A DNA stretch of 64,000 nt from Pyropia haitanensis (taxonomy: Eukaryota; Rhodophyta; Bangiophyceae; Bangiales; Bangiaceae), in the NCBI GenBank assembly GCA_008729055.1, contig SDUX01000008.1, positions 3,683,756 to 3,747,755 of the forward strand. Direction: 5' to 3'. A program made the position numbers and the translations under genes. Below, in pieces: positions 47,519-59,034 of the stretch. How positions within the stretch are numbered: the first letter of the stretch is position 1; each line of letters starts with the position of its first letter. Under the pieces are notes generated by a model, which was not told the origin of the DNA, did no database searches, and was given only the letters and a program-made list of their open reading frames with translations.

Positions 47519-47617
47519 GCCGCCACCGCCGCCGCCACTACTGCCACCGCCACCACCACCTCCGCCGCCGCCGCCGCGGGGGCCCGTCGTCCGGCCCTGT
47601 GACGCCGTACTCGCCAT
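44179..47617 (-). CDS. AGC-VIII-type Ser/Thr protein kinase, copy B
   Basis: Paralog of the kinase at 34186-37746, about 10 kb away in the same orientation, with the same six-exon structure: 46536-47617, 45776-46064, 45284-45519, 45061-45083 (23 nt), 44784-44851, 44179-44580; introns 471, 256, 199-200, 209 and 203 bases; 699 residues. The kinase domain motifs are the same: ATP lysine K361 (codon split by intron 1), YRDLKPEN, GDFD at the DFG site (copy A has TDFD), [22 protein letters not shown] and the final FSDF motif. The N-terminal disordered region has the same Gly/Ser character but a different sequence (an Arg/Glu/Asp-repeat patch near [12 protein letters not shown]), so it has diverged since duplication. 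Both copies appear intact. Confidence 0.9.
45061..45083 (-). other. 23-nt microexon of kinase copy B
   Basis: Encodes TEEYISP as in copy A, flanked by CAG and GTACGTG. The codons differ from those of copy A at several third positions although the peptide is the same, so the exon is under selection. Confidence 0.88.
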
Positions 47618-48045
47618 GGCCCCCGGACGGGCCCCACACCCGCCCGGGGGGGGGGGGGCGCGGGGGGGGGAGGGAGGGGCTGGGGGGATGGGGACAGAGG
47701 GGCGGACCCAAGGGCACACCAGACAGAAAGCAGAGGGGGAGGGGGGGGGGGGGAGAGCGAGGGGTGGGAGGCACGCGTGTGGGTCACGTCACGTCACACC
47801 ATACGCGTTGGAGATCCAACAGCGGGCAGGAGGTGACGGCGGCAGAGGAGTGCACCCGCGCCAGGGCCCGAGCACGACACGGCTCGGCCACCAGACTCGG
47901 TGGCGGCCTCACCCCGAGACAGAGAAAAAAAGAAAAAGCACACGCAGGAGATGCAACGCCGACGGGCGGAATGCGTGCGAGCGTGCGTCAAAGGGCCGCG
48001 GCCGAGGGGGGGGAAGAGCGGGGCCAGGGCGTCGTCACGACACGG

Positions 48046-48076
<31 letters not shown>

Positions 48077-49690
48077 ATGTCGCACGCGCCGCTTGCCGTC
48101 GGCGGGGCAGCGCGCTCGCCAACGACCCGCCGGCCAGTGCGGTGAGTGCCGGGCCCGGCGCGGTCCCGTCGGGAGACGCACGGCACCCGGCCAACCCCCC
48201 CCCCCCACCGGGATTCCGCGACACAAGGCGGAGATAGCGGCGCACGGCGCGCGCGCGGGGCGGCGTTCACGGCTCTCCCGGGGCCCGCGCCGGGCACACA
48301 GCCGCTTCGCCCCCGACGCTGCCGCGCGAGAACCGCAGCCGCTCACGCGTGCCGAGCAGGCAAAGGTCCGGCAGCCAAGGGGGCCCCGCGGCGGCGCTGG
48401 GCGACACCTGCAACGGGGGGATGGATACTGGCCAGAGGGAGACGGCCGCTCGGTGGCAAGGAGGGGGGGGGGGGGGGCGGGGAGAGGGGTAGGTGCAGCG
48501 GGAGGAGGCTGCGCTCGGCCCACGCTGGCCGTGAGGCCGCGCGCGGCAGGCGGGCAGCGTCCCGCCGCGGGCGCCGTCGCCGCCGTCGCCGCCACCGCGC
48601 CGCGCCGTCGTTGCCGCGCGCACGGCGCGGGTGGCGGAGCGAGGGGAGAGTGGAGCCGCGGCGGCGGCCACGGCGGTGTAGCCGGCCGCCCCGTGGCCCA
48701 CAACGTCGTCGGTGGGTGGGGAACAGGGAGACGGCCGCTCTCTCCCAGGACGGCCAGCTCGCCGCGTAGGGGCGCAGCAAACACGCGCGGCCGGCAGCAG
48801 CCACCGCAGACGCGCATCGTCGTCGCGTCTGCTACGCAACGTCGTCGCTCGTTTGTGAATTTGTTCGCGGCGCCCCCACACCCACCCCCACAACGGGCCC
48901 GTCCGGAGGGGGGCGCCTGTGCAAATGGCGGCTTGCCGCGGTGTCCCCATCAAACCGACACGCAAGGCCCCTGTCAAACGGCAGACGACCAGGTCGGGGC
49001 AGCACCCGTGCGGCAGCGCTCTGGACGATGGATGGGTGGGTGGGTGCCGAGGAGCGCTCCTCGCCCCAGAGGGACGCGCTTGGTGGCACACTGGGGGGGG
49101 GGCAAGTGAGGCGCGACCGGGCGGGCGGCTGGTGGCGGCAGTGGATGGAGTCGCGGGACAGACACAGCCGCACCAGAGCGTGCGCGGCGGCGGGGCGCGA
49201 CCGTGATCCGCGGGGCGGCCTTTACAATCTGATTTGGGTCTCACCACCTCAGGTTTTCCGTCCGTGTGGGCGTGTTGCGGGTTGACTCACGACGGTGATT
49301 GGGTAGGAGGCCGCCGCTTTTCCTTTGGCGACACCGCCACTTCGGTCGAGGCCCGGCGGGCGTCGTGGACCACCGGCGTCGCCGGGCAGCGGTGGCCCGC
49401 TCGCCGTAGCAAAGGGCGGGTGCGGCGGATGTTGACCTGGAGATGGGGGGGCGGGCCACACGGCTGGGGGACCATCTCAGGCCAGCTGGCAGGGGTGGGT
49501 GGCCTTTTTGGGCGTGCTGCCATCCGTGGCACCCGCACCGCGCGTGTGCTGGCCCCAGATGGGCGCCGCAGCGGCCGGTGATTGCAGCCGTCACCTTGCG
49601 ACTTGTCAGCCAGCCCCGCGGGGCTGACTACAGCTGCAATCCGCTCACATCAAGGGTGTATTCAAGTGCACGCGTTCCGACATTGTGACG
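47618..49690. other. Upstream region of kinase copy B, no recognised gene
   Basis: GC-rich with G runs at 47,645-47,660, 48,050-48,076 and 48,460-48,478. Large open frames on both strands are low-complexity. An A-rich word is near 47,920-47,940. Confidence 0.55.
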
Positions 49691-52358
49691 GAGTTACTTA
49701 TGGTGCTCGACTGACGCGCGTGAGGTCACACGACAACAGTCATGATTGACGACAAGCAGGAGCACACCGCGGTTCCCCTTGCTCGTCGTGGGACGAGCGA
49801 GTGGTCCTCTCTTCGTCAAGCCAGCAGCGTGCCCTCGCGCCGGCACCGTAGCTCCCGCGAGCCCGCCCCCCCCCCTCCCCCCCCTCTCTCCCCCCCCCCC
49901 CCCCTCCCTCCCACTGCCCCGCCTCGCCTGCCTACCTGCGTCGCGCAGGCGGCGTGGAGCGGGGTGCGCCCACCGCCGCCGGCCGTCCCCGCCGCCACCG
50001 CCGCCTCCACCACCCGCCGCCACGCAAGCCGACCCACCGCCCGCACGGCTCTGGCCCGCCGCCGCCGGCACGGCTCCCACCCACCGCCGGCACCGCTCCG
50101 ACCCACCGCCGGCACGGCTCCGACCCACCGCCGCCGCCGGCACGGCTCCCACCCACCGCCGCCGCCGGCACGGCTCCCACCCACCGCCGGCACCGCTCCG
50201 ACCCGCCGCCAGAGTCGTCGTGGGGGGCCTGGCCGGCGGGGGGGTTTGGGCGCAGGGGGACGCGCCCGGTCGTGTCGCTGCGGCAGCCCCTCTGGGCACT
50301 GCCGCCGCCACCGCCGCCGCCGGCAGGGCCGTCCCCCCCACCACCGCCGCGGCTGCCGCCGCCGCCGCCGTCGCCACCCCCCCCCCCCGACGCACCCGCG
50401 GCGGCCCACCAGCGGGCGGCGGCCACGACGGCCGCCGCGGTCCCGGCAGCGCCCCCCCCCCCCCCCCCACCCCACCCCCCCCACCCCACCCCACTCTCCC
50501 CCCCCGCTCCCCCCCCCCCCCTCGCCCAGCCACCACCACCGCCGCCTCCGCGTCGGCCGCCGCCGCCACCCCCGCCCGCCGCGCTGCGGCGGCGCGAGGC
50601 GGTTACGGGCGCACCCCTGCCGGCGACCCCCCGCCGCCGGGGTGACCCGGCCGCGCCTGCCGCCACGGCCGCCGCGGCGGCGGTTGCCACCGCCGCCGCC
50701 GCGGCCGCCGCCCTTGCCCCGGCAGCGCCGGCCGTGGCGGTGATGCGGCGGCGGCGGGGAGAGGCGGGGGGGGGGGGGGGGTGGCCGCCGTGGGGGGGGG
50801 GGGTCGTCGACCCGTCGCCGCCGCCGCGGCGGCGGCGGCGGCGCCAGCGGCGGGCGTCGAGGTGCGGCGGCGGCGGCGGCGCCAGCGGCGGCGCCGGCCA
50901 CGGCGGCGCGCGCCGGTGGCGGTGGCGGTGCGGTGGGGTGTGTGCCCCACGAGCAGACCCCGCCGTCAACGTCCGTAGCGTAGCCCGCCTCCCCGCATGT
51001 CGTGTGCGATGCCGTCCCGGGGGGGGGGGGGGGGGGAAGGGGGGCGGCCAAGGCGGCGGCTGCGACCGTCACGGCGGCGGCACCGGCGCCCTCGGATGGC
51101 GGCCCGTCGCGGCGGCGGCGGCGGCGGCGGTCGGTCCGCGCCCACCGGCGCGCGCGGTCGCGGGTGGGTGTGGCCGACGCGTCTGGCAAGCGGCGCGGGC
51201 GACGGCCGCCGCGGCGGCCGCACGCAGGGGATGGACGCTCGACGGCCGCCCGCGGCCGCCGCGCGGCCGCCACCCCCCCGCGCCCGCCGCGCGCGCCGCG
51301 GCGGCGCGGCGCGGCGCGGCGCGGCGCGGCGCGCCGCGCCGCGCCGCGCCGCGCGCGGGCGGCCGGCGGCGGCGGCGGCGTGGGGCGTGAACCGCCGCGG
51401 CGGGCGCGTGGCGACCGCCGCGGCGGCCGCGGCTGCCGACCGCCGCTGTGATGGCGGCGTGTCGGTTGGGGGGCGGCGGTCCCCGGGGCGGGGGGGGGGG
51501 GGGGGCGCCCGCGGGGGGCGGCGTGGCCAACGGGTGCGGCGACGAGTGGCGGCGGCGGCGGTGGGGGGGGGGGGGGGGCGCACCCCCGGCGGCTGCCGCG
51601 CCGGGCGCACGCCACCCCGCGGGTGGGGGGCCGAGGGGGGAACGCTGTTCGCACGTGCGTGGGGGAGGGGGGGTGCGCGTGGCGCGTGGACAGCCCGCCC
51701 GTAACCGCTTGTGCGGGGCTGCGTGGAGCAAACGAGCGTCGGCGTGTGGGGGTGGGGGGGGGGGGGGGGGGGGGGAGGGACGCGCCACTCGCCGCGTCGG
51801 CCGCGCCGCGGCGGCAACCACCCGACCCGCCGCGGCCGCCAGCGGGCGGGCGGCCGATGGGGGCGGCACCCACCGGGGGACGCCGCCGCCGCCGCCGGCG
51901 GGCTGCCGCCCGCCGCCCGCCGCGGCGGCTGCGCAGCGCCGCGCGTCTGCCAACGTCACGGGCGGCGGCGGACGGCGCATCCCCCCCCCCGGCGTGCGGC
52001 GGCGGGCACTGCCCCCCCCCCCCCCGCGGCACGCGCGGCGCGGTGCGGTCCGCGGCACGCCGCGCCGCGGCGTCCATCTCCACACACGCGTATGGTTTTA
52101 CTCGATCGGGTGGCAGCACGTGTGCGGCGAGCGAGCAGTCCCCCCCCCCCCCGCAGCAGCGTCACTCCCCCGTTGCACGGGCGCTTTCCCCCTTCCCTCC
52201 CCCCCCCCCCCCCCCCACCATTCCGTCCTCAACGCGGCACCCCAACCTCCCCCCCCCCCCGGCCTCCATCCCCCGGTTTGGGGCGGCTTCCGCGCGCCGC
52301 GATGACCCCCCCCCCCCCCCCCCTCGGGGTGCCATCCCCAGCGGTGTGGCTCGGCGTC
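49691..52358. other. Second GC homopolymer/low-complexity desert
   Basis: C runs at 49,860-49,915 and 50,450-50,525, G runs at 51,014-51,030, 51,490-51,505 and 51,750-51,777. Short-period repeats occur at 50,065-50,215 (CCACCGCCGGCACSGCTCC words), and a palindromic GCGGC/GCCGC tract at 51,300-51,355. Frames remain open across kilobases but encode only Pro/Arg/Gly/Ala. No family recognised. Confidence 0.65.
50065..50215. repeat. Short-period minisatellite
   Basis: Repeats of about 24-36 bases built on CCGGCACGGCTCCCACCCA and its CGGCACCGCTCCGACCCA variant, five to six units with CCG insertions of variable number. Confidence 0.7.
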
Positions 52359-53282
52359 TCACTCGGGCGTCTGGAAGACGACGACGCCGCGCTTCTCCGA
52401 GGAGCGCTCGGCCCAAAAGCCCGCCTGGCTCAGCCCCCCAAACGCCTTGTGCCGCAGCGTCCCCGACCGGAACAGGACGACCACGTGGTCCACGCCGTTG
52501 AACTTCCACACTTCGGCGTAGACAATGCCGACGAGGGCGGACGGGAGCAGCAAGGACTTGCGGATGACGAGGACTAGAGGGGGAGGGGGGGGGAGGGGGG
52601 GGGGACGCGCGCCCACACATCCATCGAGGAAGCAGCCACACGTGTCCAAAAGGGCACGAGGGGGCGCCACGAGCGGCAGCGGGTTAGGCGTGTCCCGCTC
52701 GTCCATGCCCCCGCACACGCCCGTTCACCGCGGGCACCACCCACGGGTGCGGCTGGCACGCTGCACGTGTCCCCCCGCGCTCTCCCCCCCCATCCGCCCA
52801 ACCACCGCAGCAACGGGCACGCCCCCTCGTCGGGCGCGGCCCTCACGCGGATGCCGCCGCCCGGCCACGGCCGCGGCCCGCCGTGGCGGGCGACCCCCCC
52901 CGCCCCTCCCCCCCCGCCCCCCCCCCCCCCAACACACCATTGAACGTGAAGCGCGTCTGGCGGCCGTTGAAAATCGAAAACGCGAGCGTCGTCGCCGCCT
53001 TGACAATGACCTCCCGGAAGGTGGACCCGCGGACGCCGCGGACGAGGTCGTCAATCGCGGCGGTCGAGACGGCCGGCAAGCCGCCCGCGGTGCGGACGGT
53101 GCCGCCGGCGGCGGCGCCGCCGAGCAGCGCCGCCACCTCCCCGCCGTCGGGGACGCGGACCGCGGCGCCGCCGCCGGCGGCGGCCGACAGCGTCACAAAC
53201 GACGGCAGCGCCGACGCGGGGGTGATCTTGAGGCTGCCGCCGCCGGCGGCCGCCACCGCCGCCGACGCGACGCCGCTCAGGT

Positions 53283-53319
<37 letters not shown>

Positions 53320-53445
53320 GGACGGGCGGGACGCCGCCGCCCCGCCGCGGGCCGCCGCGACCGCCGCGGCGGTGGGGGTGGTGGCGGCGGTGGCGCCGAT
53401 GAGGGCGACCGCCAGGGCCAGACGCAGCGCCGTGCGGGGAGCCAT
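52359..53445 (-). CDS. Hypothetical secreted or organelle-targeted protein, two exons
   Basis: Model: exon 1 52938-53445 and exon 2 52359-52573, joined across a 364-base GT/AG intron, giving 240 residues. Exon 1 begins with a basic then hydrophobic segment (MAPRTALRLALAVALIGA), a good signal or targeting sequence, followed by an Ala-rich spacer (30-70), then ordinary sequence with VRGSTFREVIVKAATTLAFS. Exon 2 continues RKSLLLPSALVGIVYAEVWK and ends with GLSQAGFWAERSS...VVFQTPE. The join FN|V is in frame and both sides look like one globular domain. I do not recognise the family. A TATA-like CATAAAAAGG lies about 215 bases upstream of the start on the same strand. Confidence 0.62.
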
Positions 53446-54393
53446 GGCTGCACAGGGGGTGTGGGGAGGGGGCGGTCAAGGGGCGGGCGATGGGGGGAGG
53501 GGGGGGGGTGGGGGGGGTGCCCGCAGCGAGGAGCAAACGGCTTGGCGGGTGGCAGGGGCGGGCGGCGGTGGAGCTTGGCGACGAGTGGGGGTGAGCTGTG
53601 GTCGGCTGCGCTGGTGAGGAGCGGGTGGAAGAGGCCTGCCGGGGGGGGGGGGCACCCCCTTTTTATGGCCACTCCCGCCCGGGCGACGACGGCAGCGGCC
53701 GGCCGCGGCGCGGGCGTCTGCGGCGGCCGGCGCGGGGGCCCAGCGGCGAGCGCGGCGGCGGCGGCGCCCCCCCCCCCCTCCCCCCCCCCCCCGCACGCTG
53801 GCACCCGCCTCGGCGCGTGCCAGCCGCGCAGGGGCGGCGGGCGGACGCGGGCGGCCGGCGGCGGCGGCAGCACCGGCGGGTCCCCCCCCTCGGCGCCGCC
53901 CGCGCGGCGCGCTCCCGCCGCCGCACCTCGTCATCGCCGCCCGCGGCCGCGCCGTGCCGCCGTGCGCGCGTCGCCGCCGGGCGGCGCACGGGGCGGCCGT
54001 CGCCGTCGCCGCCGCTGCCGCTGCCGCCGCCGCCGCCGCCGCCGCTGCCGCCGTCGCCGCCGCCGCCGCGGCCGCCGCCGCTGGGGTACACCCCCGCCCG
54101 CCGCAGCCGCGACCGCGTCGCGGCGGCGCGCGCGCGGCACGCCGCCGCGCACGCGGCGGCGGCGGCCGTCGCGGCCCGGCGGGTCGTCCCGCCCCGACGC
54201 CGCCGCCGCGGCGCGTGCAAACGGGCGCCCGCGGGCGCACCTCGTCACCGGCTGGACTGGACGGGGCCCTTGTCGGAGGGCGCCACGTCACCACCCCCCC
54301 CCCCCCCCCCCCCCCCCCGCCCCCCACCGCACGCGCGCCCCGCCAACCCCGCCGGCGCGGCCGCCCGCTGCGCTGCGTGCACGGCAGACGGCT

Positions 54394-54424
<31 letters not shown>

Positions 54425-57400
54425 CCGCCCCCTCGGCCCCATCCACTTCGTGCGCGCCGTCCAGAGCGGCCAGCCGCCTCCCCACACCGACACCCGCCGC
54501 CGCACCCGGGAGGTGCGCGCGCGGCCGCCGCGACGCGGCCACAGGGATCGGGCAGTCCTCTGCGGCGTGCTGCCTCCCCCCTACCCCCGGCCGCCCCTCC
54601 GTCGCTCCCCCGGCGCGACACGCGCCACCTGCGTGCATCCCCCCACACCGCGCGTGGCTGCCACCTCGTCACGGCCTGCCGGCTGCCCGCCTCCACCACC
54701 CTCGACCCGTCCCGGCCCCGCCCGCCCCAAGCCCCTTCCCAGCCCGCCCCCTCCCCCAACCTCGACCGACACCATCAGCCGACCTCGTCAACCAGCCCCC
54801 CGTGGCGCCCAAGCCTTCGTCGCCGCCCAACCCCCACTCCCGATCTCGCCGCCCTCTCCGCCCTCCCTCTCCCCCGCTCTCCCGCCTTTCCCCCCCACTC
54901 CCCCCCCTCCCCTGGACCTCGTCTGTTCCTTGGGGCCACGCGCTGTCGTTGGCACTGCGAGCTGGTACCTCGCCCCGTCCGCCCTCGACATCACCTTCCG
55001 ACACACTTGGCGCGAGACGCGGGGGGGCGCGGGCAAGGAAGGCTGGCTGGCCGCGAAGCGCAGAGCCGGGGGGCCCCCGCAGCGCTGCGCGACGATCCTC
55101 GTCATTGGCGCTTCATCCAGGGTGTGGGCCGTCCACGAGCCTTGCATCTCGTTGATTGTGGATGGTACTGGAATTGCAGATTTTTCGGGGAACGTCACGT
55201 GTCACCAAGTACATAAAGTACGTGCGGTGTGGGGTGAGGTGTCCAGTGAACGATCCCAGACGATCAAGTCATCCAGCAATCCACGGCGATTGAATCGGTC
55301 GTCCCGAAAATAGCCCCGCTCGGGCCGCCGACCAATGCGCACGCCTCGGTGTGACACCAGCGCGGCGCCGTGCGCGGCGGCTGCCCCACAGATCTGGCTA
55401 CCGCGCGGCCGCCGTCGTGGCCGGGACACTGTCTCGTGCCGGTCCGTGGCGCAACGGCCACGCGCGTGTTGGGGACGCAGGCCGCGGCGGCCCGCCCGCT
55501 CCACCGCCCATGGGCACTCCACGCTGGCGCCGGCCGTGGCTGCCGCCGCCCCGGGACGCGGCGGGGGGCGCCCGTGTGGCGGGGGGTTGGGCGCGGATGG
55601 CGGGTGGCCCCCTGCAGCCACGGGCGGTCGCTGCCGGCGGCTGGTTGCCCGCCGCGCCGGCCGTGCGCCGACACCGCTGCCCGCCGACACGGTGTCGTGC
55701 ACCGCCCACCTCCACGCCGGCGCGCCGCCTCCGTCCCGGGGCCGCGGCCGTGGCCCAAACCGCCGGCTGGCCGACCGCGGCTACCGCCACCCCGGTGGCG
55801 GCGGCCAAGCCCCGCGCTTGCGCCCGCACGACGGCCACATCCCCCCCGCCCGCAACGACCGCCCGGCAGCCGACGGCGGACGGCAGCGTAGATATCCGCG
55901 CGGAAATGTCCACTCCCGTTCACACGGTCGCACACAACGAATGCCTCCTGTCATGATGACTCGGCCAACCCCCCCCCCCCCCGCCCCTCCGCCTGCCATC
56001 GCCCCTCAAGCCGCACGCCCCCTGTTCCATCGCTTGTCCAGCCACCGGGCGCCCCGTCGACGGGGACGCTTGCGTGTAGGCGGCACTCCCCCCCCTTTCG
56101 CTCCCTCACCTACCACCACCACGACCCCCCTCCGTCGCCGGATGCGGTCTGGCCGGCAACAACCCCCCCCCCCCGCGAGGGAAGGATCGGCAGGCAAGTG
56201 CACACGCTCAAGACGCGCTACAAGAGACGGGGGGCTCCCCACAACTGGAATCGCAGGCGGCAGCACCCAGCTGGCAGCGGCCACCCCGCTCCCCGACCGG
56301 CCGCAGGGTTGCCCATCGGAAACCACGCGGGGGAGCGGACCGGACCCGACGGACGCCCGCGGCGCCCTGCAGGGCGGCGCCCCCCCTCTGTCGGGCACGG
56401 CCCCTCCTCCAGCCACCCGCGCCGGCAGCAAAGGTAGAGGGGGAGGGAGAGGCGGCCCCCCAGCGGGGACCGCCCCCACCGCCGCGCGCCCACCCTCCAC
56501 GACCGGGCGGCGTCCTCGCCCGCCCGGCGCGCCGTCCCGCGCACCCAAATTCCACCGACCCCGCGGGTGCCCGTCGCGGTGGCGGCGGCGCCGCCGCTTT
56601 CGGCGGGGGGGAGGGGGGGGGGCACCCGCACCCCAGCTGCGGATCAGCAGCGGCGGGCACCGGCCCGACCCCCCCTCGCTCGGCCATGCCCGTGCGGCAG
56701 CAGGCGGGCAAGGGTGGCGCCGCGCGTGGACGCCGCTGCCGCCGTGCCCCGCCCGTTTCGCCCTTTCTCGACGGCCGCGGCGGCTCGGGTGGCGGCCGCG
56801 TCGGCAGCTGCTGGCGGCGCGCCGACCAGCACCTTGGCGGGCGGGCGTGGCGGCCCGTTAGGGGGGGGCGCCGGCGGCGGCGAGCAGGCGTTGGATTCGA
56901 GGGGCGCGCCCGCCCTGCCCTTGCTTCCCTGCCCCCCCCCGTCGCTCTCTGCCATCCCCGTCGTGGCGCACCGCCGCCGCCTCGACGCGGCAGTGTCGAT
57001 GCAACGGGGTGGCTGCCGGCCGTGGTGGATGGCGCCGTGGCTGTGGTGGCCTGGGCCGCGCCGTCGCCGCCCGTATCGCCACCACCGCCTGCTCTGTCCG
57101 CCGCTGTGGCCGCCGCGGCTGCAAGCCCTCTGCCGACGCCGCCACCGCCTCCCTGCGCGCAAAGCGCCGCCCGCGGTGCGGGAATGGCCGTCGCGCAGTG
57201 TCGGCGGTCGCCATGCTATTTCTCCCATCCCCTTCCTCATCCACCCCGCCCGCTTCCCACACGGCTAATGGCAATTGTCTGGGTCGGTGGTGGGTGGGTA
57301 CGTGGTAGCGGACAGAAGGGGTGGGGGTGGAAGCGCGCCGCTGTGGGGTGGGTGATGGCGCCCGTCCGTTGCGACAAGGCCGTCGCAACAAGGGGGGGCG

Positions 57401-57758
57401 GCGGACCAGCGCGGTGGCGTCGTCGAGGAGGCGGCAAAGCGTCGCGGGCCTCCGTGGAGAAGGGCGAGCGCTTAAAGGCGGTGGGAGGGAGCGGGCGGTC
57501 GTGGACGAGAACGTCATGACCGCTCCCGTCGCACAGCACACACCCTGCACCGGCGCGCCGCCTTGTTCCGTGCTCCCTCCGACGCCTTCTCTTGCCCTCG
57601 TGCTCTGGTCGACGCTCCTGCGCTGCTGCCCTGTCGAGCGCTGTACAAGCAGTCTCGCGGCTGCGACGGTAGCGCCGTCGACTGCCTTCACCACGCTTCC
57701 ACAACCTCTCGCTTGAGGACTCCTAGCGCCCTCCGCCACAGTCTCCACAGCCCCTACC
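53446..57758. other. 4.3 kb without a recognised gene
   Basis: To about 54,440 it is CCG/CGG low complexity with C runs (54,295-54,318, 54,396-54,421). The block 54,440-55,330 is C/T-rich then ordinary; 55,330-57,500 is again GC-rich without long homopolymers. ORFs are arginine/proline-rich in all frames. The last 200 bases are the likely leader of the MPO1-like gene. Confidence 0.55.
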
Positions 57759-58367
57759 ATGAACGGCAGCTGGGCGTTCCCCCCCCCTCCCACCCTCTTG
57801 ACCGAGCTCGCCGACTTCCCCGCCGTCTACGCCTTTTACATCTCCTACCACCAGTCACGCGTCAACCTCGCCATCCACGCCGTTGCCGTCCCCTCCCTCT
57901 CCATCGCCATTCTGTTACTGCTGGCGGCCACAACGACCCGCAACACGCCCCCCCAGGACGGCAAGCGCACACCCCCGCCAGCCGTCCTCGGCCTCGACGC
58001 GGGCGCCGTCCTCGCCGCCACCTACACCGCCTACTACGCAACCGTCGCGCCCGCACTCGCGCCCCTGGCGGCCGCCATCCTCACCACCCTCTGGGCCACC
58101 GCCCGCGGCGTCCGCGCCGCGCTCCGCACCCGCCGCCGTGCGGTGGGGGTGGCGGTGGCGCTCGCGGCGGCCGCCGAGGTGGCCATGCTTGTTGGGCACC
58201 GCCGGTACGAGCGGCGCGCCAACGCGGTCGTCCACGGGGCGGCCAAGGCGGTGGCGGGCGCGCCGGTACTCATCTATGTGGAGCTCGCACTGCGGGGGGG
58301 GTGGTTCCGCGGTGTCCTGCAGCGGGAAGCGGCTGCCGCCGCCGCCGCCGTGCTGCCAGCCGCGTGA
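57759..58367 (+). CDS. MPO1-like (DUF962) 2-hydroxy fatty acid dioxygenase
   Basis: The family founder, yeast Mpo1 (YGL010w), is an ER iron(II) dioxygenase that removes one carbon from 2-hydroxy fatty acids in phytosphingosine breakdown. The 202-residue protein has the expected size and layout: FYISYHQSRVNLAIHAVAVP (26-45) holds the HxxxxNxxxH element with H31, N36 and H40; hydrophobic segments follow at 43-58, 80-112 and 127-146; then GHRRYERRANAVVHGAAKAV (146-165) with H147, and APVLIYVELALRGG matching the family's C-terminal AP-F/L-x-x-x-E block. In yeast, histidines of these motifs bind the iron. An eight-residue Pro-rich start precedes the domain. No intron. The function is inferred from family only. 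Confidence 0.85.
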   Translation: MNGSWAFPPPPTLLTELADFPAVYAFYISYHQSRVNLAIHAVAVPSLSIAILLLLAATTTRNTPPQDGKRTPPPAVLGLDAGAVLAATYTAYYATVAPALAPLAAAILTTLWATARGVRAALRTRRRAVGVAVALAAAAEVAMLVGHRRYERRANAVVHGAAKAVAGAPVLIYVELALRGGWFRGVLQREAAAAAAAVLPAA

Positions 58368-59034
58368 TGGAGTGGGACGTCGGCGGCGCGGGGGGGGAGA
58401 CAGGCGGAGGGGGAGCGGTGGGACCTCCCCTTCCAGCCCGGCATCCGACCCTCAGGCCGTTCCCCTGTCGGGCGGACAGACCGTCGGGCTCTCCCCGCGG
58501 CGGCTCCCCACCAGCAGCTTGCATCGCGGCGGCGGGTGCTCGCCGCAGACGTCGACGCCGGGGCGTCGTTGACGACAGGTGGGGACGATGGGGGGGAGAA
58601 GGTGAGCGGGCCATCTGCCGGCCGCTGGTGGCCAGTCCCACATCGGGGTGGCCGCCCACAGAGGCGCAAGGCCCGAATGACGGACGACAAAGAGCGGAAG
58701 AGAGGGGGCACGCGACGCCCCACCATGGCGGCGCGGTCACCGCCCCTCCTCCCGACCCCGCTCCCCTGCCATGGCCCGCACGCTGGGAGCGCTGCGGGTG
58801 GCCGACCCGGGTGGGTCGCGCGGTGGCACTGCACTCTGAAACCGGAGCAGCGCGGCGCCGCCGCAACGGAACCAAGGAGCACAACACAACACAAAACATA
58901 GTAGTTCACGGCCTCGCCGTCCGCCCCACACGCCCCCGACCAGCTCCTCCCTTGCCATCCGCCCCCCGTCTCCCTGGGCTCGTCCCCCAACCAACGACCC
59001 CTCTCACGCAGCCCCCCGCCACCCCCTCTCCCCC
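58368..59034. other. Spacer between convergent genes
   Basis: No gene recognised; a long minus-strand open frame across it is antisense low complexity. ACACAACACAAAACATAGTA near 58,880-58,903 is AT-richer and may be part of a 3-prime UTR. Confidence 0.5.

Noticed and set aside
47397..49109. 570-codon plus-strand ORF upstream of kinase copy B
   Set aside because: Starts inside the kinase exon on the opposite strand and encodes only Arg/Gly/Pro-rich sequence.
49816..52119. 767-codon ORF on the minus strand
   Set aside because: Same reason: GC-only low complexity with open frames on both strands and no motif.
52525..55155. 876-codon ORF on the plus strand
   Set aside because: Antisense to the two-exon gene for part of its length and otherwise Arg/Pro-rich noise.
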